A DNA stretch of 64,000 bases from Oceanospirillales bacterium (GCA_004762125.1 SIHQ01000005.1:62001-126000), one strand, 5' to 3'; counted from the stretch's first letter, positions 35,704 through 45,602 are shown. Notes: generated from the sequence alone by a model not told the origin. Program-made: numbers and translations.

Positions 35704-36843
35704 CTACCGCAAAAATCCATTGAGCGTTAGAAACTCTGATTTCAATCCATCAAAATCCAGCATGGTCTTAAAGTTATCTTCTGTCGTTTGATCCAGTAGC
35801 TGGCTGACCTTACTTTGTATTTCAGGCTTCAGTTCCCAGTCATCCATGCGAATCAAACGATCACTGTCGATGACAGAGGCGTTGCTGATTGTTAGTTTCT
35901 CAATGAACATCCGCTGTATTTGCTCAATACAGCCTTCGTGCAAACCCTGTTCTTTCATCGCTTTATACAGGGCCATAATGTAAGGGCCAAAGCCGGGAAT
36001 AAATACGCTGGCTTTGGTAACCAATGCTTTGCAGACTGCTACTCTGGCTTCGCCATTAAATGGTTTTAGGGAATCGTGAATCTTTGATGCGTGTCGTTGT
36101 AGATCCTGTTTGGCAAACCCCAGTGTTCCCTGATGATAGAGTTCATGGGTTATTTCCGGACCAATATAGGAGTAAGCGAGAGTCTTCACATCTTTTGTCA
36201 GTAGTTTTTTAGAGGCCAGAAGGTCGATCCACTCGTGCCAATCTTCTCCACCCATGACTTTAACTGTGTCGTTTATTTCTTTCTGACTGGCCGGTTCTAA
36301 AGTGACAGAGTGAAGTGCTTCATGCTCGAGATCCAGAGTGAATCCCTGGTATTTTCGGCCTGTCGGTTTGATGGCTGATCGTACTAGTTCACCGGTTTTA
36401 TGATCCAGACGAATGCCCGCTGCCAAGCTGTAAACGACCAAGTCTACTTTACCTTCAAAACGTTCCTTTATTGTGTTCACTACGTGCTGGCGAATGGCCG
36501 GTGAAAAAGCATCGCCGACGATATTCTCAGCGATTAAACCTTCCTGCTTTGCGGCTTCACAAAATGCTAAATTGTTGTGCCAGCCAGCTGTACCACATCC
36601 TTTTTCTGATGGGCTGCGCTCAAAGGAGACACCGATAGTGTCAGCGCCAGCACCAAAAGCTGAAACGATTCGAGTAGCTAAACCAAAACCGGATGAGGCA
36701 CCGATGATTAAAACCCGCTTGGGTGTATAAGCTGGGGCTGGTTGTTTTTTTACGAACTCGATTTGCTGGAGTACGGCTTCACTGCAACCTTCCGGGTCAC
36801 AGTTGCGGGCAATAACACCCTGAATAACAGGTTCGATAGCCAT
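35704..36843 (-). CDS. fabV: Enoyl-[ACP] reductase FabV
   Basis: Last-step reductase of the fatty acid elongation cycle, the triclosan-tolerant FabV class. With ATG at 36843 (GGAA five bases upstream) it is 379 residues; the frame is open to 36906 but the family N-terminus corresponds to MAIEPVIQGVIARNCDPEGC. Rossmann motif GASSGFG at residues 48-54, SPSEKGCGTAGWHNN, VYSLAAGIR, and the active-site region YSYIGPEITHELYHQGTLG with Tyr and downstream Lys. Slightly shorter at the C-terminus than typical 397-403-residue members. Divergent from the exported protein on the plus strand. Confidence 0.94.
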   Translation of the reverse strand: MAIEPVIQGVIARNCDPEGCSEAVLQQIEFVKKQPAPAYTPKRVLIIGASSGFGLATRIVSAFGAGADTIGVSFERSPSEKGCGTAGWHNNLAFCEAAKQEGLIAENIVGDAFSPAIRQHVVNTIKERFEGKVDLVVYSLAAGIRLDHKTGELVRSAIKPTGRKYQGFTLDLEHEALHSVTLEPASQKEINDTVKVMGGEDWHEWIDLLASKKLLTKDVKTLAYSYIGPEITHELYHQGTLGFAKQDLQRHASKIHDSLKPFNGEARVAVCKALVTKASVFIPGFGPYIMALYKAMKEQGLHEGCIEQIQRMFIEKLTISNASVIDSDRLIRMDDWELKPEIQSKVSQLLDQTTEDNFKTMLDFDGLKSEFLTLNGFLR

Positions 36844-36981
36844 AGTAATTCCGAGCTCTATGGTAAACAGGTACTGGATGCTGGCATTGGCTTGGTAGTG
36901 TGTCAATAAATCCTGTACTACGCTTGCGACAGGCTTTTGCTGTTGATTTCTTTTTCTGGTAAATGGGGGCGTTTTGATCTG

Positions 36982-38190
36982 ATGAAATCAGTGATTGCTG
37001 TATCGATTGTATGGAAGTTGATGATCCTTGGCCTTTTGTTATTGTCGAATCTGGCGTTTGCTCAGCGATCGTATCTCATTCTCCATTCTGATGGTCATGC
37101 TTATCTGGGTACGCTGGCTGTGGATGACGAGCATCATATTTTGAAGGCCCAAATCCAGATAGGTGGAGAAGGTGGTTCTTTGACAATTGGTATTGATATG
37201 TCAGGAGGTGAAAAGACTGCCATCATTCAGTTTGGTTCAGTTAATATACCTCCGGTTGTATCAGGGGCCACAAGTATCACTAGTACGCCGTTGGCAGCGA
37301 CAATTCAGTCAGTGATGGGGTTACCGGAGGCTTGGCTGTATATGGGTGAGACAACGCTCTGGTCGCTGGAATTACCAGAAATTGCTCAGATAGGACAGTT
37401 GATTGCAGGGCAAGATCAACAGAATTGGAGCGGTGTTATAGTAACCATGAATTCTTTAGAGCCTTCCTCTGCGAACTTTCATTTTCAGATGGATAGTTGC
37501 CTGATTCAGCCAGATTTTCAGACTCATGGTATTCCGGCTGAGCCTCTTCCTCAATTAACAGATTCATTTCTACAGTCGACGCTGGAACAACTTATTGTTG
37601 TTCTTATATCACCGCAATTGCTTCAGCAAAGCTATAGTGCTTCCGCTCCGACAGCTGATGGATACAGCTTGGCAGCCCCTTTGCCTGAGATAACATCCTC
37701 TGGTGAAGGTGAGATACCTCAAAAGAGTCATAATTCTGAGGTGAACCATCCTCTGGAAACACTCCCTCTTTCCGCTGCGGTCCTACCTCCACAGTTTGTA
37801 TCAGCGGAGACAGTGCCGCGATCAGGACGATCTTTTGTAGATACGGTCAATGGTGTAATGGGGCGCACTATTCAGCAGATGAGGCTTGATAGAGGGGGGC
37901 TTTCTAAAGAGGGTACTAATCATTATTCAAGACATTTCGATACTGCATCAATACCTCAAGAACAAGCAGGCAAAGGCAAAGGGCGCCATAAGGTTCTATT
38001 GAAGCTTGGGAGTAAATCCTTTTTTTGGAAAATCCCTCTGCTCAGAACTTGGGATCAAACGAAAAGCTTGTTTAACGAGAATAATGAGTATAAATGGAGA
38101 GAGGATGAAGATCGAGATCCTCCCTCAGCAGGTAGCGTGCTTCAAGGGCTTTACATACGTGGTATAGGTTTGGAAAGCAAGCTGTTTTAG
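36982..38190 (+). CDS. Exported hypothetical protein, about 402 aa
   Basis: Not recognised. With ATG at 36982 it starts with a signal peptide (MKSVIAVSIVWKLMILGLLLLSNLAFAQ); the frame could open at 36937, but that would bury the signal. Residues about 25-200 look beta-rich (repeated LILHSDGHAYLGTLAVDD-type strands), followed by a Pro/Ser-rich linker and a basic C-terminal domain with KGKGRHKVLLKLGSK. No catalytic motif seen. Resembles the other exported accessory proteins in this window in style, not in sequence. Weak ribosome binding site. Confidence 0.65.
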   Translation: MKSVIAVSIVWKLMILGLLLLSNLAFAQRSYLILHSDGHAYLGTLAVDDEHHILKAQIQIGGEGGSLTIGIDMSGGEKTAIIQFGSVNIPPVVSGATSITSTPLAATIQSVMGLPEAWLYMGETTLWSLELPEIAQIGQLIAGQDQQNWSGVIVTMNSLEPSSANFHFQMDSCLIQPDFQTHGIPAEPLPQLTDSFLQSTLEQLIVVLISPQLLQQSYSASAPTADGYSLAAPLPEITSSGEGEIPQKSHNSEVNHPLETLPLSAAVLPPQFVSAETVPRSGRSFVDTVNGVMGRTIQQMRLDRGGLSKEGTNHYSRHFDTASIPQEQAGKGKGRHKVLLKLGSKSFFWKIPLLRTWDQTKSLFNENNEYKWREDEDRDPPSAGSVLQGLYIRGIGLESKLF

Positions 38191-38200
38191 GTAATTGCAC

Positions 38201-38659
38201 TCAGGGAAGAGCGCCTGTTGTTAAGGTGTCTTTTTTCTCCATCCATTCCTTCACACCCCCCTTATAATGCATCACATTGGTGTAGCCGCTGGCTGTAAAA
38301 AAGTCGACACCTTTCAACCAGGAAGTACACTCGGGACTCCAGCAATAAACGACAACAGGGTAGTTTTTTAGAAAAGGCAGTGTGTTTGTCAATTGATCTC
38401 TGCTGGCAAGGCTATGGGCTCCGGGTATGTGTCCTTTTTCATAGTTTTCCTGGCGGTTAGCATCAACTACAAAGACTTCACTAGCTTTCATGGCCTTTTT
38501 GAGATCTTGGTAATTGATCTCTGTGTAAATTTTGTCGTATGCGGCCAGGCGATCATGACTTTCATTGGCCTTAACGAGAGGTGGCAGTAAGCTCAGACTT
38601 AAGGAAAGAGCCAGTAGTTGTGGTGTTTTGAATGGCAGGCTGAACATGACTGTACTCAC
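38201..38659 (-). CDS. Periplasmic rhodanese-like protein
   Basis: 152 residues with a signal peptide (about 1-31). Rhodanese features: VFVVDANRQENYEKGHIPGA (CH2A-like motif) and active-site loop C106-WSPEC-T, followed by WLKGVDFFTASGYTNV and YKGGVKEW. Likely a persulfide or sulfur-transfer protein in the periplasm; the substrate is unknown. Single gene, convergent with the exported protein upstream. Confidence 0.88.
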   Translation of the reverse strand: MSTVMFSLPFKTPQLLALSLSLSLLPPLVKANESHDRLAAYDKIYTEINYQDLKKAMKASEVFVVDANRQENYEKGHIPGAHSLASRDQLTNTLPFLKNYPVVVYCWSPECTSWLKGVDFFTASGYTNVMHYKGGVKEWMEKKDTLTTGALP

Positions 38660-38800
38660 GATTTTATGTGAATGGCAGTATAGCTGTCAGCCTGAATTCT
38701 GTTGTTTTACTATGAAAATGCAGCTCTATAAGGCGTTGTAGTCATTTTCATGTTTCGGCGGTGAGCTGCATTTTTCACTTATGGCTGTTTGCTTTCCGAT

Positions 38801-39091
38801 TTATTCTGCACCAACGTCCCTAAGAGCCCGAATATAGGGAGTAGCGTGACGTTGCGATTCCAGAGTGGAAAGAAAAGTACTTCCTTCGACGGTAGCCGGA
38901 TTAAGTTCAAGCCCGCTCTCAACATAAAATCGTAGAAAACGTTCGAAATCTTCCGCTCTCAGTGAACGATAAGCTCGTGTCAGAATATGCAGGGCCTGGC
39001 TTTCTCCTGCTGGAGCCTGAAGGCTCAAATATTCTTTGATTCTCGCGTCATCCAGTACTTCGCCAATGACTTTCTGTTTATCTTTTTTCAT
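38801..39091 (-). CDS. PA4642-family hypothetical protein
   Basis: 96 residues, soluble. Matches the small conserved Pseudomonas-type family by its KKDKQKVIGEVLDDARIKEYL start and the HILTRAYRSLRAEDFERFL core. Function is unknown in all members. AGGA lies seven bases before the ATG. Confidence 0.78.
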   Translation of the reverse strand: MKKDKQKVIGEVLDDARIKEYLSLQAPAGESQALHILTRAYRSLRAEDFERFLRFYVESGLELNPATVEGSTFLSTLESQRHATPYIRALRDVGAE

Positions 39092-39409
39092 GGTTAATCC
39101 TGGTTTTTTTCAGATGCAACCTCCGGAGCAAAGCTCTAGCAAGTGTGCAGATACACATAACCGAATACTTAATCAGCCATCTTCCTGTCTACGGCGGGAA
39201 GATGACTTTTGGATTTGTATGTCTGAGCACTTAGGGGGTTGCTGAACTGTCTGGCATTTTACCTGATGTTTGGGAAAGTTATAGGTTGCTCTAATGACAC
39301 CTTTTTATATGTCTATACTTTTCTGGTTCATACGCTCACCTGAAATAGTTATAAAAAGCAATTGAGGTGATGGATTCAGTGGCTGGAAGCCTCATTATTG
39401 GGTTCACTT
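39092..39409. other. Intergenic region before the transporter gene
   Basis: About 320 bases between divergent genes. I see no RNA gene or repeat; it should contain both promoters, but no clear -35/-10 pair stands out. Confidence 0.4.
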
Positions 39410-40711
39410 ATGTCAGATAGCTCTGTTAAGCCTGAGACATCCGCTCATTCGATCAGCGTTAGTTCTGAGTCCGAGCGGTGGACTGCTCGGGATTCTGGCT
39501 GGATGATGAATCTATTTGGTACTGCCGTTGGTGCCGGGATTCTCTACTTACCTATAAATGCAGGCGCTGGTGGTATCTGGCCATTGATTATTCTGTCACT
39601 GCTAGCAGGACCTATAGTCTGGCTGGCTCACCGGAATTTGGTGCGTTTTTGTCTCGCTGCCTCTAATCCAAATGCCAACATCACGGGAACGGTCACTGAG
39701 TACTTTGGTACCAGGGCTGGAAAGGTTTTGACCTTTGCCTATTTTATGTCTATTTATCCGATCATGTTGCTTTACGGTATCGGGATTACGAATGTGGCGA
39801 CAAACTACATTGAATACCAGTTGCAGTGGCAACCACCATCAAGATTGCTGCTTAGTTTTATTCTGGTATCCATTCTGATTGCCATTATGCACATCGGTGA
39901 AGACTGGATGTTGAGAGCGGTAAAAATTATGTGTTATCCCCTGGTGGTTATTTTGTTGGGTATATCCATTTATCTGATCCCCCAGTGGAATATGGCAGCG
40001 TTTGATCAACCATTCAATTTACATGATCTTCTGGTTACTCTATTTCTGACAACACCCTTGCTGATTTTTTCTTTTAATCATTCGCCCGCTTGTTCGGCAT
40101 TTGCCAGGGCCTACCGATTAAGTATTCCTGACAGACAACAGTGCGAGAAAAAAACAGCTGTTATTCTTAAAAGAAACACGCTTTTGTTACTGGTGGTTAT
40201 TCTTAGCTTTGTATTTTCATGTGTATTGTCGTTGACGCCGGAAGAGCTTCAGCAGGCAAAGGATTTGAATGTTCCAGTGCTATCAGTACTTGCCAATCGT
40301 TCAGGTAATTCGGTGTTTGGACTGATAGCACCGATTATTGCTTTTCTGGCGATTTCGAGTTCCTTCTTCGGGGTTTATCTAGGCAGTCTGGAAGGATTGC
40401 AGGGTTTAATTACCCAGCAATGGTTGACTCATAACCAACACAAATCGTTGAATATGAAGGCTCTCAAGAGAGGTTCTGTTCTGTTCTGTCTGATCACTTG
40501 CTGGCTCGCCGGGTATGTGAACTGGAGTGTGATAGGGATGGTGCAGATGTTGGTCGTCCCCATATTGGCCACGATTTTGTACCTGATGCCGATCTATGCC
40601 ATTTATCGGGTGAGCAGTCTTCGTCATTATCGTAACTATTTGATCGACTTTTTCACTTTGACTGTTGGAATAGTGGCGATCATTGCTTTTCTGGTGGACA
40701 AGCTGTTGTAA
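39410..40711 (+). CDS. HAAAP-family amino acid transporter (SdaC/TdcC-like)
   Basis: 433-residue inner-membrane proton symporter with about 11 helices. Family signatures: GWMMNLFGTAVGAGILYLPINAG at the first helix, AHRNLVRFCLAAS, and LLIFSFNHSPACSAFARAYR mid-protein. Most like serine/threonine permeases; the substrate cannot be fixed from sequence. The frame opens at TTG 39398, but ATG 39410 is a better start. No neighbouring deaminase gene. Confidence 0.88.
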   Translation: MSDSSVKPETSAHSISVSSESERWTARDSGWMMNLFGTAVGAGILYLPINAGAGGIWPLIILSLLAGPIVWLAHRNLVRFCLAASNPNANITGTVTEYFGTRAGKVLTFAYFMSIYPIMLLYGIGITNVATNYIEYQLQWQPPSRLLLSFILVSILIAIMHIGEDWMLRAVKIMCYPLVVILLGISIYLIPQWNMAAFDQPFNLHDLLVTLFLTTPLLIFSFNHSPACSAFARAYRLSIPDRQQCEKKTAVILKRNTLLLLVVILSFVFSCVLSLTPEELQQAKDLNVPVLSVLANRSGNSVFGLIAPIIAFLAISSSFFGVYLGSLEGLQGLITQQWLTHNQHKSLNMKALKRGSVLFCLITCWLAGYVNWSVIGMVQMLVVPILATILYLMPIYAIYRVSSLRHYRNYLIDFFTLTVGIVAIIAFLVDKLL

Positions 40712-40809
40712 GTTCAGCACGGGTGGTTGTGCCACATCGTGCCCGTCTGCCTCTGACTATAGTCAGAATCTGTATATATCGGATTTAACTGGAATTTTTG
40801 GGGTCAGGG

Positions 40810-42213
40810 ATGAATCTGGATCAATTACCAAGTGGTGTTGGAGGTGTCGGTGGAATACCGCAAACGCCTGGATCAACGCCTGTTGAACAAAGGGAGGGAA
40901 AGCTTGGTAGTCGTACTGTTCAAAGTATGGAAAGCGTTAAAAATCAGGTTCCTAAAAGTTCCATTCCTACTGCTCCTCCACCGCCTTCTCTTAGCGCTCG
41001 AAAAACAGAACTGGCTGAAAGCAAGCCCATTGTTGGACAGGCTGACACCAGTGAGTCAAAAGAAACTGAAAAATCAGAAGCGACGGCTGAACCTCAGAAG
41101 AAAACCCTGAAAGAAAAGATTAAGCATTTGTTTGGTGAAATCAAACGTTTCCTGAAGCACGAGCAGTGGAGTCAGTTGCCACAGGAAAAATTAAACCAGT
41201 TACCCGATGGTGAATTGAAGCAGGATCTGGAAGCCAGAAATGAAAGGGTTCAGGAATTGTCAGATCTTAAATCAAAAGCAAAAACGCTGGAGAAAAGTGT
41301 TGATCAGTATGAATCCAGCCATAAAGATTCATTGAAAGCGTTACGTGATGTCAGACCTCCACAAAGCGGTGTTCTAATAGGAGGAGGTGGTGAAGAGTTT
41401 GATTTCACGTCACTGGTTGGCAGAGCAAAAGCGTTTGAGGGACTTAAGGCGTCGTTTGAAAATAGCCCTGATTATAAGCAATACAAATCTGACTATCAGG
41501 AGTTGGTGCAGATACCTGAAAAGAGACAGGTTCTTAAAGATCAGCTCCATGCAGTGAATGATGAATTGAAGCTTAAAGTGGATATGGCCGCTGATAAAAT
41601 AACGGATAGAACTCATAGTGAAATTGATAGAAGAGTGGCTGATTCAGGAAGTAAAACAGCATCGGGAATTCGTGAATTGCAGGAAAATCATTTAGAGCAA
41701 ATAACGGGGAAAGAGAAAGAAATTCTTGAGGTGGAAGCTAAATTGAAAATCCTCAAGGAAAGAAAGAATCAGATTAGAGATCAGACACTGCCAATGCTGA
41801 AAGCTAAGTTTGCCTCTATCGGAAAAAGCACGCAGAGAGCACTTAAACAGATTGAGAAAAAAGCAGGCAAGCTGGAACCTAGCCAACTGACTGCTCTGAA
41901 GAATCAGGCTATTGCAGGTATGCGAGAGAGAAGAACTAAAGTTCTGGCTGAAATGGATAAGCTAAAACTCAGTGTTAAAAGCTACCCTGAAGAGCGTGAT
42001 CAGTTGCGTAACCAGCTTAAAACTGAAAAAGAAGATTTAAAGGCGTTAAAGAAAGGTAAAGGTGTTCAGGAGGACGTAAAAGCTCTGAAAAAAGAAGACA
42101 AGAATGTAGCTAAACAGGCATCGAAGGATTATAAAGCGGCACCTAAGGAGGCCAGTAAAATAACAGAGGAAATGCACAAACAGCTTCGAGGAAGAAATAA
42201 CAAGGTGGGGTGA
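40810..42213 (+). CDS. Cytoplasmic coiled-coil protein, about 467 aa, unknown
   Basis: Not recognised. No signal peptide. Residues 1-100 are Gly/Pro/Ser-rich and disordered (GVGGVGGIPQTPGSTP, PTAPPPPS), followed by a short domain LKEKIKHLFGEIKRFLKHEQ and then long Lys/Glu-rich coiled coil (about 130-460) containing a Gly patch (SGVLIGGGGEEF). GGGG lies six bases before the ATG at 40810. The flexible N-terminus plus helical body is the layout of several type III effectors, but nothing here proves secretion. Confidence 0.65.
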   Translation: MNLDQLPSGVGGVGGIPQTPGSTPVEQREGKLGSRTVQSMESVKNQVPKSSIPTAPPPPSLSARKTELAESKPIVGQADTSESKETEKSEATAEPQKKTLKEKIKHLFGEIKRFLKHEQWSQLPQEKLNQLPDGELKQDLEARNERVQELSDLKSKAKTLEKSVDQYESSHKDSLKALRDVRPPQSGVLIGGGGEEFDFTSLVGRAKAFEGLKASFENSPDYKQYKSDYQELVQIPEKRQVLKDQLHAVNDELKLKVDMAADKITDRTHSEIDRRVADSGSKTASGIRELQENHLEQITGKEKEILEVEAKLKILKERKNQIRDQTLPMLKAKFASIGKSTQRALKQIEKKAGKLEPSQLTALKNQAIAGMRERRTKVLAEMDKLKLSVKSYPEERDQLRNQLKTEKEDLKALKKGKGVQEDVKALKKEDKNVAKQASKDYKAAPKEASKITEEMHKQLRGRNNKVG

Positions 42214-42275
42214 TAGCAATGACAAACTAAGAGTGAACAAAAGAGCAAAAACCCGTTTGCCCACTCAGTGTCAAA

Positions 42276-42833
42276 TCAGTGACCTTTCAGAGCATAGATA
42301 CCATTAGCGTTACGCCAGTATCCTTGATAATCCAGTCCATAACCGAAGATATAACGATCTTCAATTTCCAGACCGTAGAAGTCAGCTTTCAGACCCGGAC
42401 GAGATTTTCTGTCGTGTAACTTATCGATCAGAACCGCAGTAAAAACCTCTGCAGCACCCTGCTCTTTACAGTAATCCGCAATAGCATCGAGAGTGTGGCC
42501 TTCGTCGAGAATATCATCAACGATCAGAATAGTTCTGTCGCGCATGTCCTGGATTGGACGTACACGCCAGTCCAAATGACCGCCGCTCAGTTGATCACGG
42601 TAACGGGTAGCGTGAACATAAGACGCTTCCAGTGGAAACTGAAGATGAGTAAGCAGCTTACCAGTAATAACCATGCCGCCATTCATGACGCAATATACCA
42701 GTGGATTACTGCTGGATAGCTTTTCGGTAATAGCTTTACCCATGCTACCGATAGCGGACTCGATCTGTTGTTCGTGATATAGACAGTCTGCTTCGTCCAG
42801 AACCTGTTGGATATGGTCGAGATCAACGGACAT
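42276..42833 (-). CDS. hpt: Hypoxanthine-guanine phosphoribosyltransferase
   Basis: Purine salvage enzyme of 185 residues that converts hypoxanthine or guanine with PRPP to IMP or GMP. PRPP-binding loop ILIVDDILDEGHTL; VYCVMNGGMVITGKL near the N-terminus; and the C-terminal FGYGLDYQGYWRN, typical of Hpt. Divergently oriented to upp with 231 bases between, so purine and pyrimidine salvage genes are side by side. Confidence 0.94.
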   Translation of the reverse strand: MSVDLDHIQQVLDEADCLYHEQQIESAIGSMGKAITEKLSSSNPLVYCVMNGGMVITGKLLTHLQFPLEASYVHATRYRDQLSGGHLDWRVRPIQDMRDRTILIVDDILDEGHTLDAIADYCKEQGAAEVFTAVLIDKLHDRKSRPGLKADFYGLEIEDRYIFGYGLDYQGYWRNANGIYALKGH

Positions 42834-43064
42834 AGGTTATAAACCTCATTGCAACGGCACTAACTGATTATGTTGTGAATAATCAGTATATAGAAAAAAA
42901 CGTGCAAAATACCCTGATTTATCCCACCGGGCAAGGAATAAGGTCGAGTTGCGGATTGTGGAAAAAACCTATGGTTGGGTTCTATATGTTGTGTGAAAAT
43001 AAGTAGGTTTATGCCCAACAAACGGCATTAATAATTCAACAGGCAATATAGGTTGAGAACAGGC

Positions 43065-43691
43065 ATGAGTGTTCAGGAAATCAAACATCCGCTGGTACAG
43101 CACAAACTGGGTATTATGCGCGGAAAGGATATTAGTACCAAAGGGTTTCGGACACTGGCCAATGAAGTAGGTTCTCTTCTTACTTATGAAGCCACTAAAG
43201 ATTTTGAACTTGAAGATCATGTGATTGATGGTTGGGCGGGAGAAGTTACTGTCCCGCAGATCAAGGGTAAGAAAATTACCATAGTACCTATTCTACGTGC
43301 TGGTCTCGGTATGATGGATGGTGTGCTGGATCTGATCCCAAGTGCCCGTGTCAGTGTCGTAGGTCTGTACCGTGATGAGGAAACTCTGCAGCCAGTCCCC
43401 TACTTTGAAAAACTGGTTAAAGATATCGACGAGCGTATTGCGCTGGTTCTGGATCCAATGCTGGCGACTGGCGGTTCCATGATCGCTACTATCGATATGC
43501 TGAAGAAAGCCGGTTGTAAGGAAATTCGCTGTTTGGTTCTGGTAGCGGCACCTGAAGGCATTGAAAAGCTGATGGAAGCTCACCCAGATGTGAAGCTCTT
43601 TACGGCCTCCATTGATGACTGCTTGAATGAACAAGGTTACATCATGCCTGGGCTTGGCGATGCTGGTGACAAAATATTCGGTACCAAGTAA
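43065..43691 (+). CDS. upp: Uracil phosphoribosyltransferase
   Basis: Converts uracil and PRPP to UMP. 208 residues with the start [10 protein letters not shown] at 43065 (the frame is open from TTG 43053). PRPP loop [12 protein letters not shown], uracil-binding [15 protein letters not shown] at the C-terminus, [13 protein letters not shown]. Upstream partner of uraA with a terminator in between. Confidence 0.97.
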   Translation: MSVQEIKHPLVQHKLGIMRGKDISTKGFRTLANEVGSLLTYEATKDFELEDHVIDGWAGEVTVPQIKGKKITIVPILRAGLGMMDGVLDLIPSARVSVVGLYRDEETLQPVPYFEKLVKDIDERIALVLDPMLATGGSMIATIDMLKKAGCKEIRCLVLVAAPEGIEKLMEAHPDVKLFTASIDDCLNEQGYIMPGLGDAGDKIFGTK

Positions 43692-43703
43692 TCGTTTCAA
43701 AAG

Positions 43704-43728
43704 AAAAGGCCTCCGGGCCTTTTTTTTT
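43704..43728 (+). terminator. Rho-independent terminator between upp and uraA
   Basis: AAAAGGCC (43704-43711) pairs with GGCCTTTT (43716-43723) across a TCCG loop, followed by an unbroken T-run to 43728. Located 12 bases after the upp stop. Confidence 0.9.
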
Positions 43729-43793
43729 GAAATAATAATATTATTTTGAACGCACATTCAATAATTCAGAATCTAAAAGAACAAACTGAACAT

Positions 43794-45059
43794 ATGACAG
43801 ACATGACAACGTCCGCTGACGATATGCCTTTGCACCGCCAGGTGTTGATGGGAGGCCAGATGCTTTTCGTAGCATTTGGTGCACTGGTATTGGTCCCTAT
43901 ATTGACAGGGCTTGATCCCAATGTAGCTTTCTTTACGGCGGGTATTGGTACCCTGATCTTTCAGATTTGTACCAAACGACAAGTGCCTATTTTCCTGGCA
44001 TCGTCCTTTGCCTTTATTGCTCCGATTACTTTCAGTATTCAGCAGTGGGGTTTGCCAGCCACTATGGGCGGTATGATGGCTGCGGGTTTCTTCTATGTTT
44101 TACTCAGCTGCTTTATACGACTGAAAGGCAGTGGTTTTATGTATCGACTGTTCCCGCCAGTGGTGGTTGGTCCAGTGATTATGGTGATTGGTCTGGGTCT
44201 GGCGCCAGTAGCTGTCAATATGGCCAGTGGTGGTGCTAATCCTGCCATTGATGCTGATACGTCAATGATTCTGGCCGGTATTTCCTTGCTGACCACGCTG
44301 ATGGTTGCCACCATGGCAGGAGGGATATTGAAGCTGATCCCGATTATCTGCGGTATTACCGTGGGTTATGTAGCTTCAGTATTTATGGGCGTAGTAGATT
44401 TCTCTCCAATGGCTGAACGCGCTTGGTTCGCGATACCTAACTTCACAGCTCCTGAATTCAACTGGAACGCCATTCTGTTTATGTTGCCCGTTGCCATAGC
44501 TCCTGCCATTGAACACATTGGTGATATGTTAGCGATTAGCTCTGTTACCGGTAAAAAGTATCTAGAGAAACCGGGACTGAAGAACACTTTGCTGGGTGAT
44601 GGTTTGGCAACAACGGCGGCGGCTATGTTCGGTGGTCCACCTAACACTACTTATTCAGAAGTAACCGGTGCGGTAATGCTGACCAAAGCATTCAACCCTA
44701 AAATCATGACCTGGGCAGCAGTGATTGCTATCGCGATTGCCTTCATTGGTAAAGTCGGTGGCTTCCTTGCAACGATTCCAACACCGGTTATGGGTGGCAT
44801 CATGATGTTGCTGTTTGGTTCTATTGCGGTGGTAGGTCTGAGTACGATGATCAAGGCGCAGGTAGATCTGAGTAAGCCTCGTAATCTCGTGATCGTTTCC
44901 ATTGTCATGGTATTCGGTATTGGTAATCTGGCCATTACGGCTGGAGACTTTACTTTGAAAGGGATCAGTCTGTGCGCTATTACAGCGGTACTGCTGAACC
45001 TGATTTTGCCTCATACCGACAAAGACGATAAAGATCAGTCTTCTACAAAAGTCGCTTAA
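43794..45059 (+). CDS. uraA: Uracil permease UraA (NCS2 family)
   Basis: Proton-linked uracil importer with 14 helices. NCS2 signatures: QVLMGGQMLFVAFGALVLVPILTG, the key IAPAIEHIGDMLAIS motif (transport Glu), and GGPPNTTYSEVTGAV (second conserved Glu). The longest frame starts at TTG 43746; I choose ATG 43794 (MTDMTTSADD), with ATG 43803 also possible. The gene pair upp-uraA is common, allowing uptake and immediate phosphoribosylation of uracil. Confidence 0.94.
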   Translation: MTDMTTSADDMPLHRQVLMGGQMLFVAFGALVLVPILTGLDPNVAFFTAGIGTLIFQICTKRQVPIFLASSFAFIAPITFSIQQWGLPATMGGMMAAGFFYVLLSCFIRLKGSGFMYRLFPPVVVGPVIMVIGLGLAPVAVNMASGGANPAIDADTSMILAGISLLTTLMVATMAGGILKLIPIICGITVGYVASVFMGVVDFSPMAERAWFAIPNFTAPEFNWNAILFMLPVAIAPAIEHIGDMLAISSVTGKKYLEKPGLKNTLLGDGLATTAAAMFGGPPNTTYSEVTGAVMLTKAFNPKIMTWAAVIAIAIAFIGKVGGFLATIPTPVMGGIMMLLFGSIAVVGLSTMIKAQVDLSKPRNLVIVSIVMVFGIGNLAITAGDFTLKGISLCAITAVLLNLILPHTDKDDKDQSSTKVA

Positions 45060-45106
45060 TTGTTTCAGGTTGATACTGAAGAAAAGCCGGATAGTTAATA
45101 TCCAGT

Positions 45107-45146
45107 AATACCGGGCTAGCTCATTAGTCCGGTATTTTCATTTTTT
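45107..45146 (+). terminator. Terminator after uraA
   Basis: AATACCGG (45107-45114) pairs with CCGGTATT (45129-45136) over a 14-base loop, followed by TTCATTTTTT. Confidence 0.7.
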
Positions 45147-45307
45147 GAAAATGAATTCACAATTTACAATTGTTATTATCTCTTTCTAACTACTATTTAT
45201 CCCATTAGTTAAAATCTGTTTATCTTTTTTTTGTTAGTCATCTATTCTGATCAGCTGAATACAAGGTCTATGTCGTATAAATTGATAAGCACAGGAAGAG
45301 ATGTGCG

Positions 45308-45379
45308 ATGAAAGCGAGTAGATTTTATGGCCTCTTTATTTTGATATCGGCAGTTGACTGGTTGCAGATCACCCAATGA
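45308..45379 (+). CDS. Candidate small hydrophobic peptide, 23 aa
   Basis: A short frame MKASRFYGLFILISAVDWLQITQ-like in a 540-base gap (23 residues; one hydrophobic segment flanked by two basic residues at the N-terminus). Its ATG has an excellent ribosome binding site, AGGAAGAG seven bases upstream. It could be a small membrane protein or a leader peptide for the STAS gene 224 bases downstream. There is no homology evidence. Confidence 0.35.
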   Translation: MKASRFYGLFILISAVDWLQITQ

Positions 45380-45602
45380 CATCAATAATTAAGGCAATGG
45401 TTCACGGGTTAGTTTTGTCAATGTACTGACTGTCTCCGTTGCTCTTTCTATCGTTGCTACCGGCATGTAGCTGTAAAGGAATAGATGAAGAAGGATAAAA
45501 CCTTCTTCAAGAATGTCAGTTCTGCTGACCAACAGGTTATAGCATCGGATACTGATCGCTATTATCCTTTCAGCCACTTAGCCGTCAACAAGGAGTCGTC
45601 AC

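Noticed and set aside
36843-36906. Extended N-terminus of FabV
   Set aside because: The family N-terminus corresponds to the ATG at 36843, which also has the better ribosome binding site.
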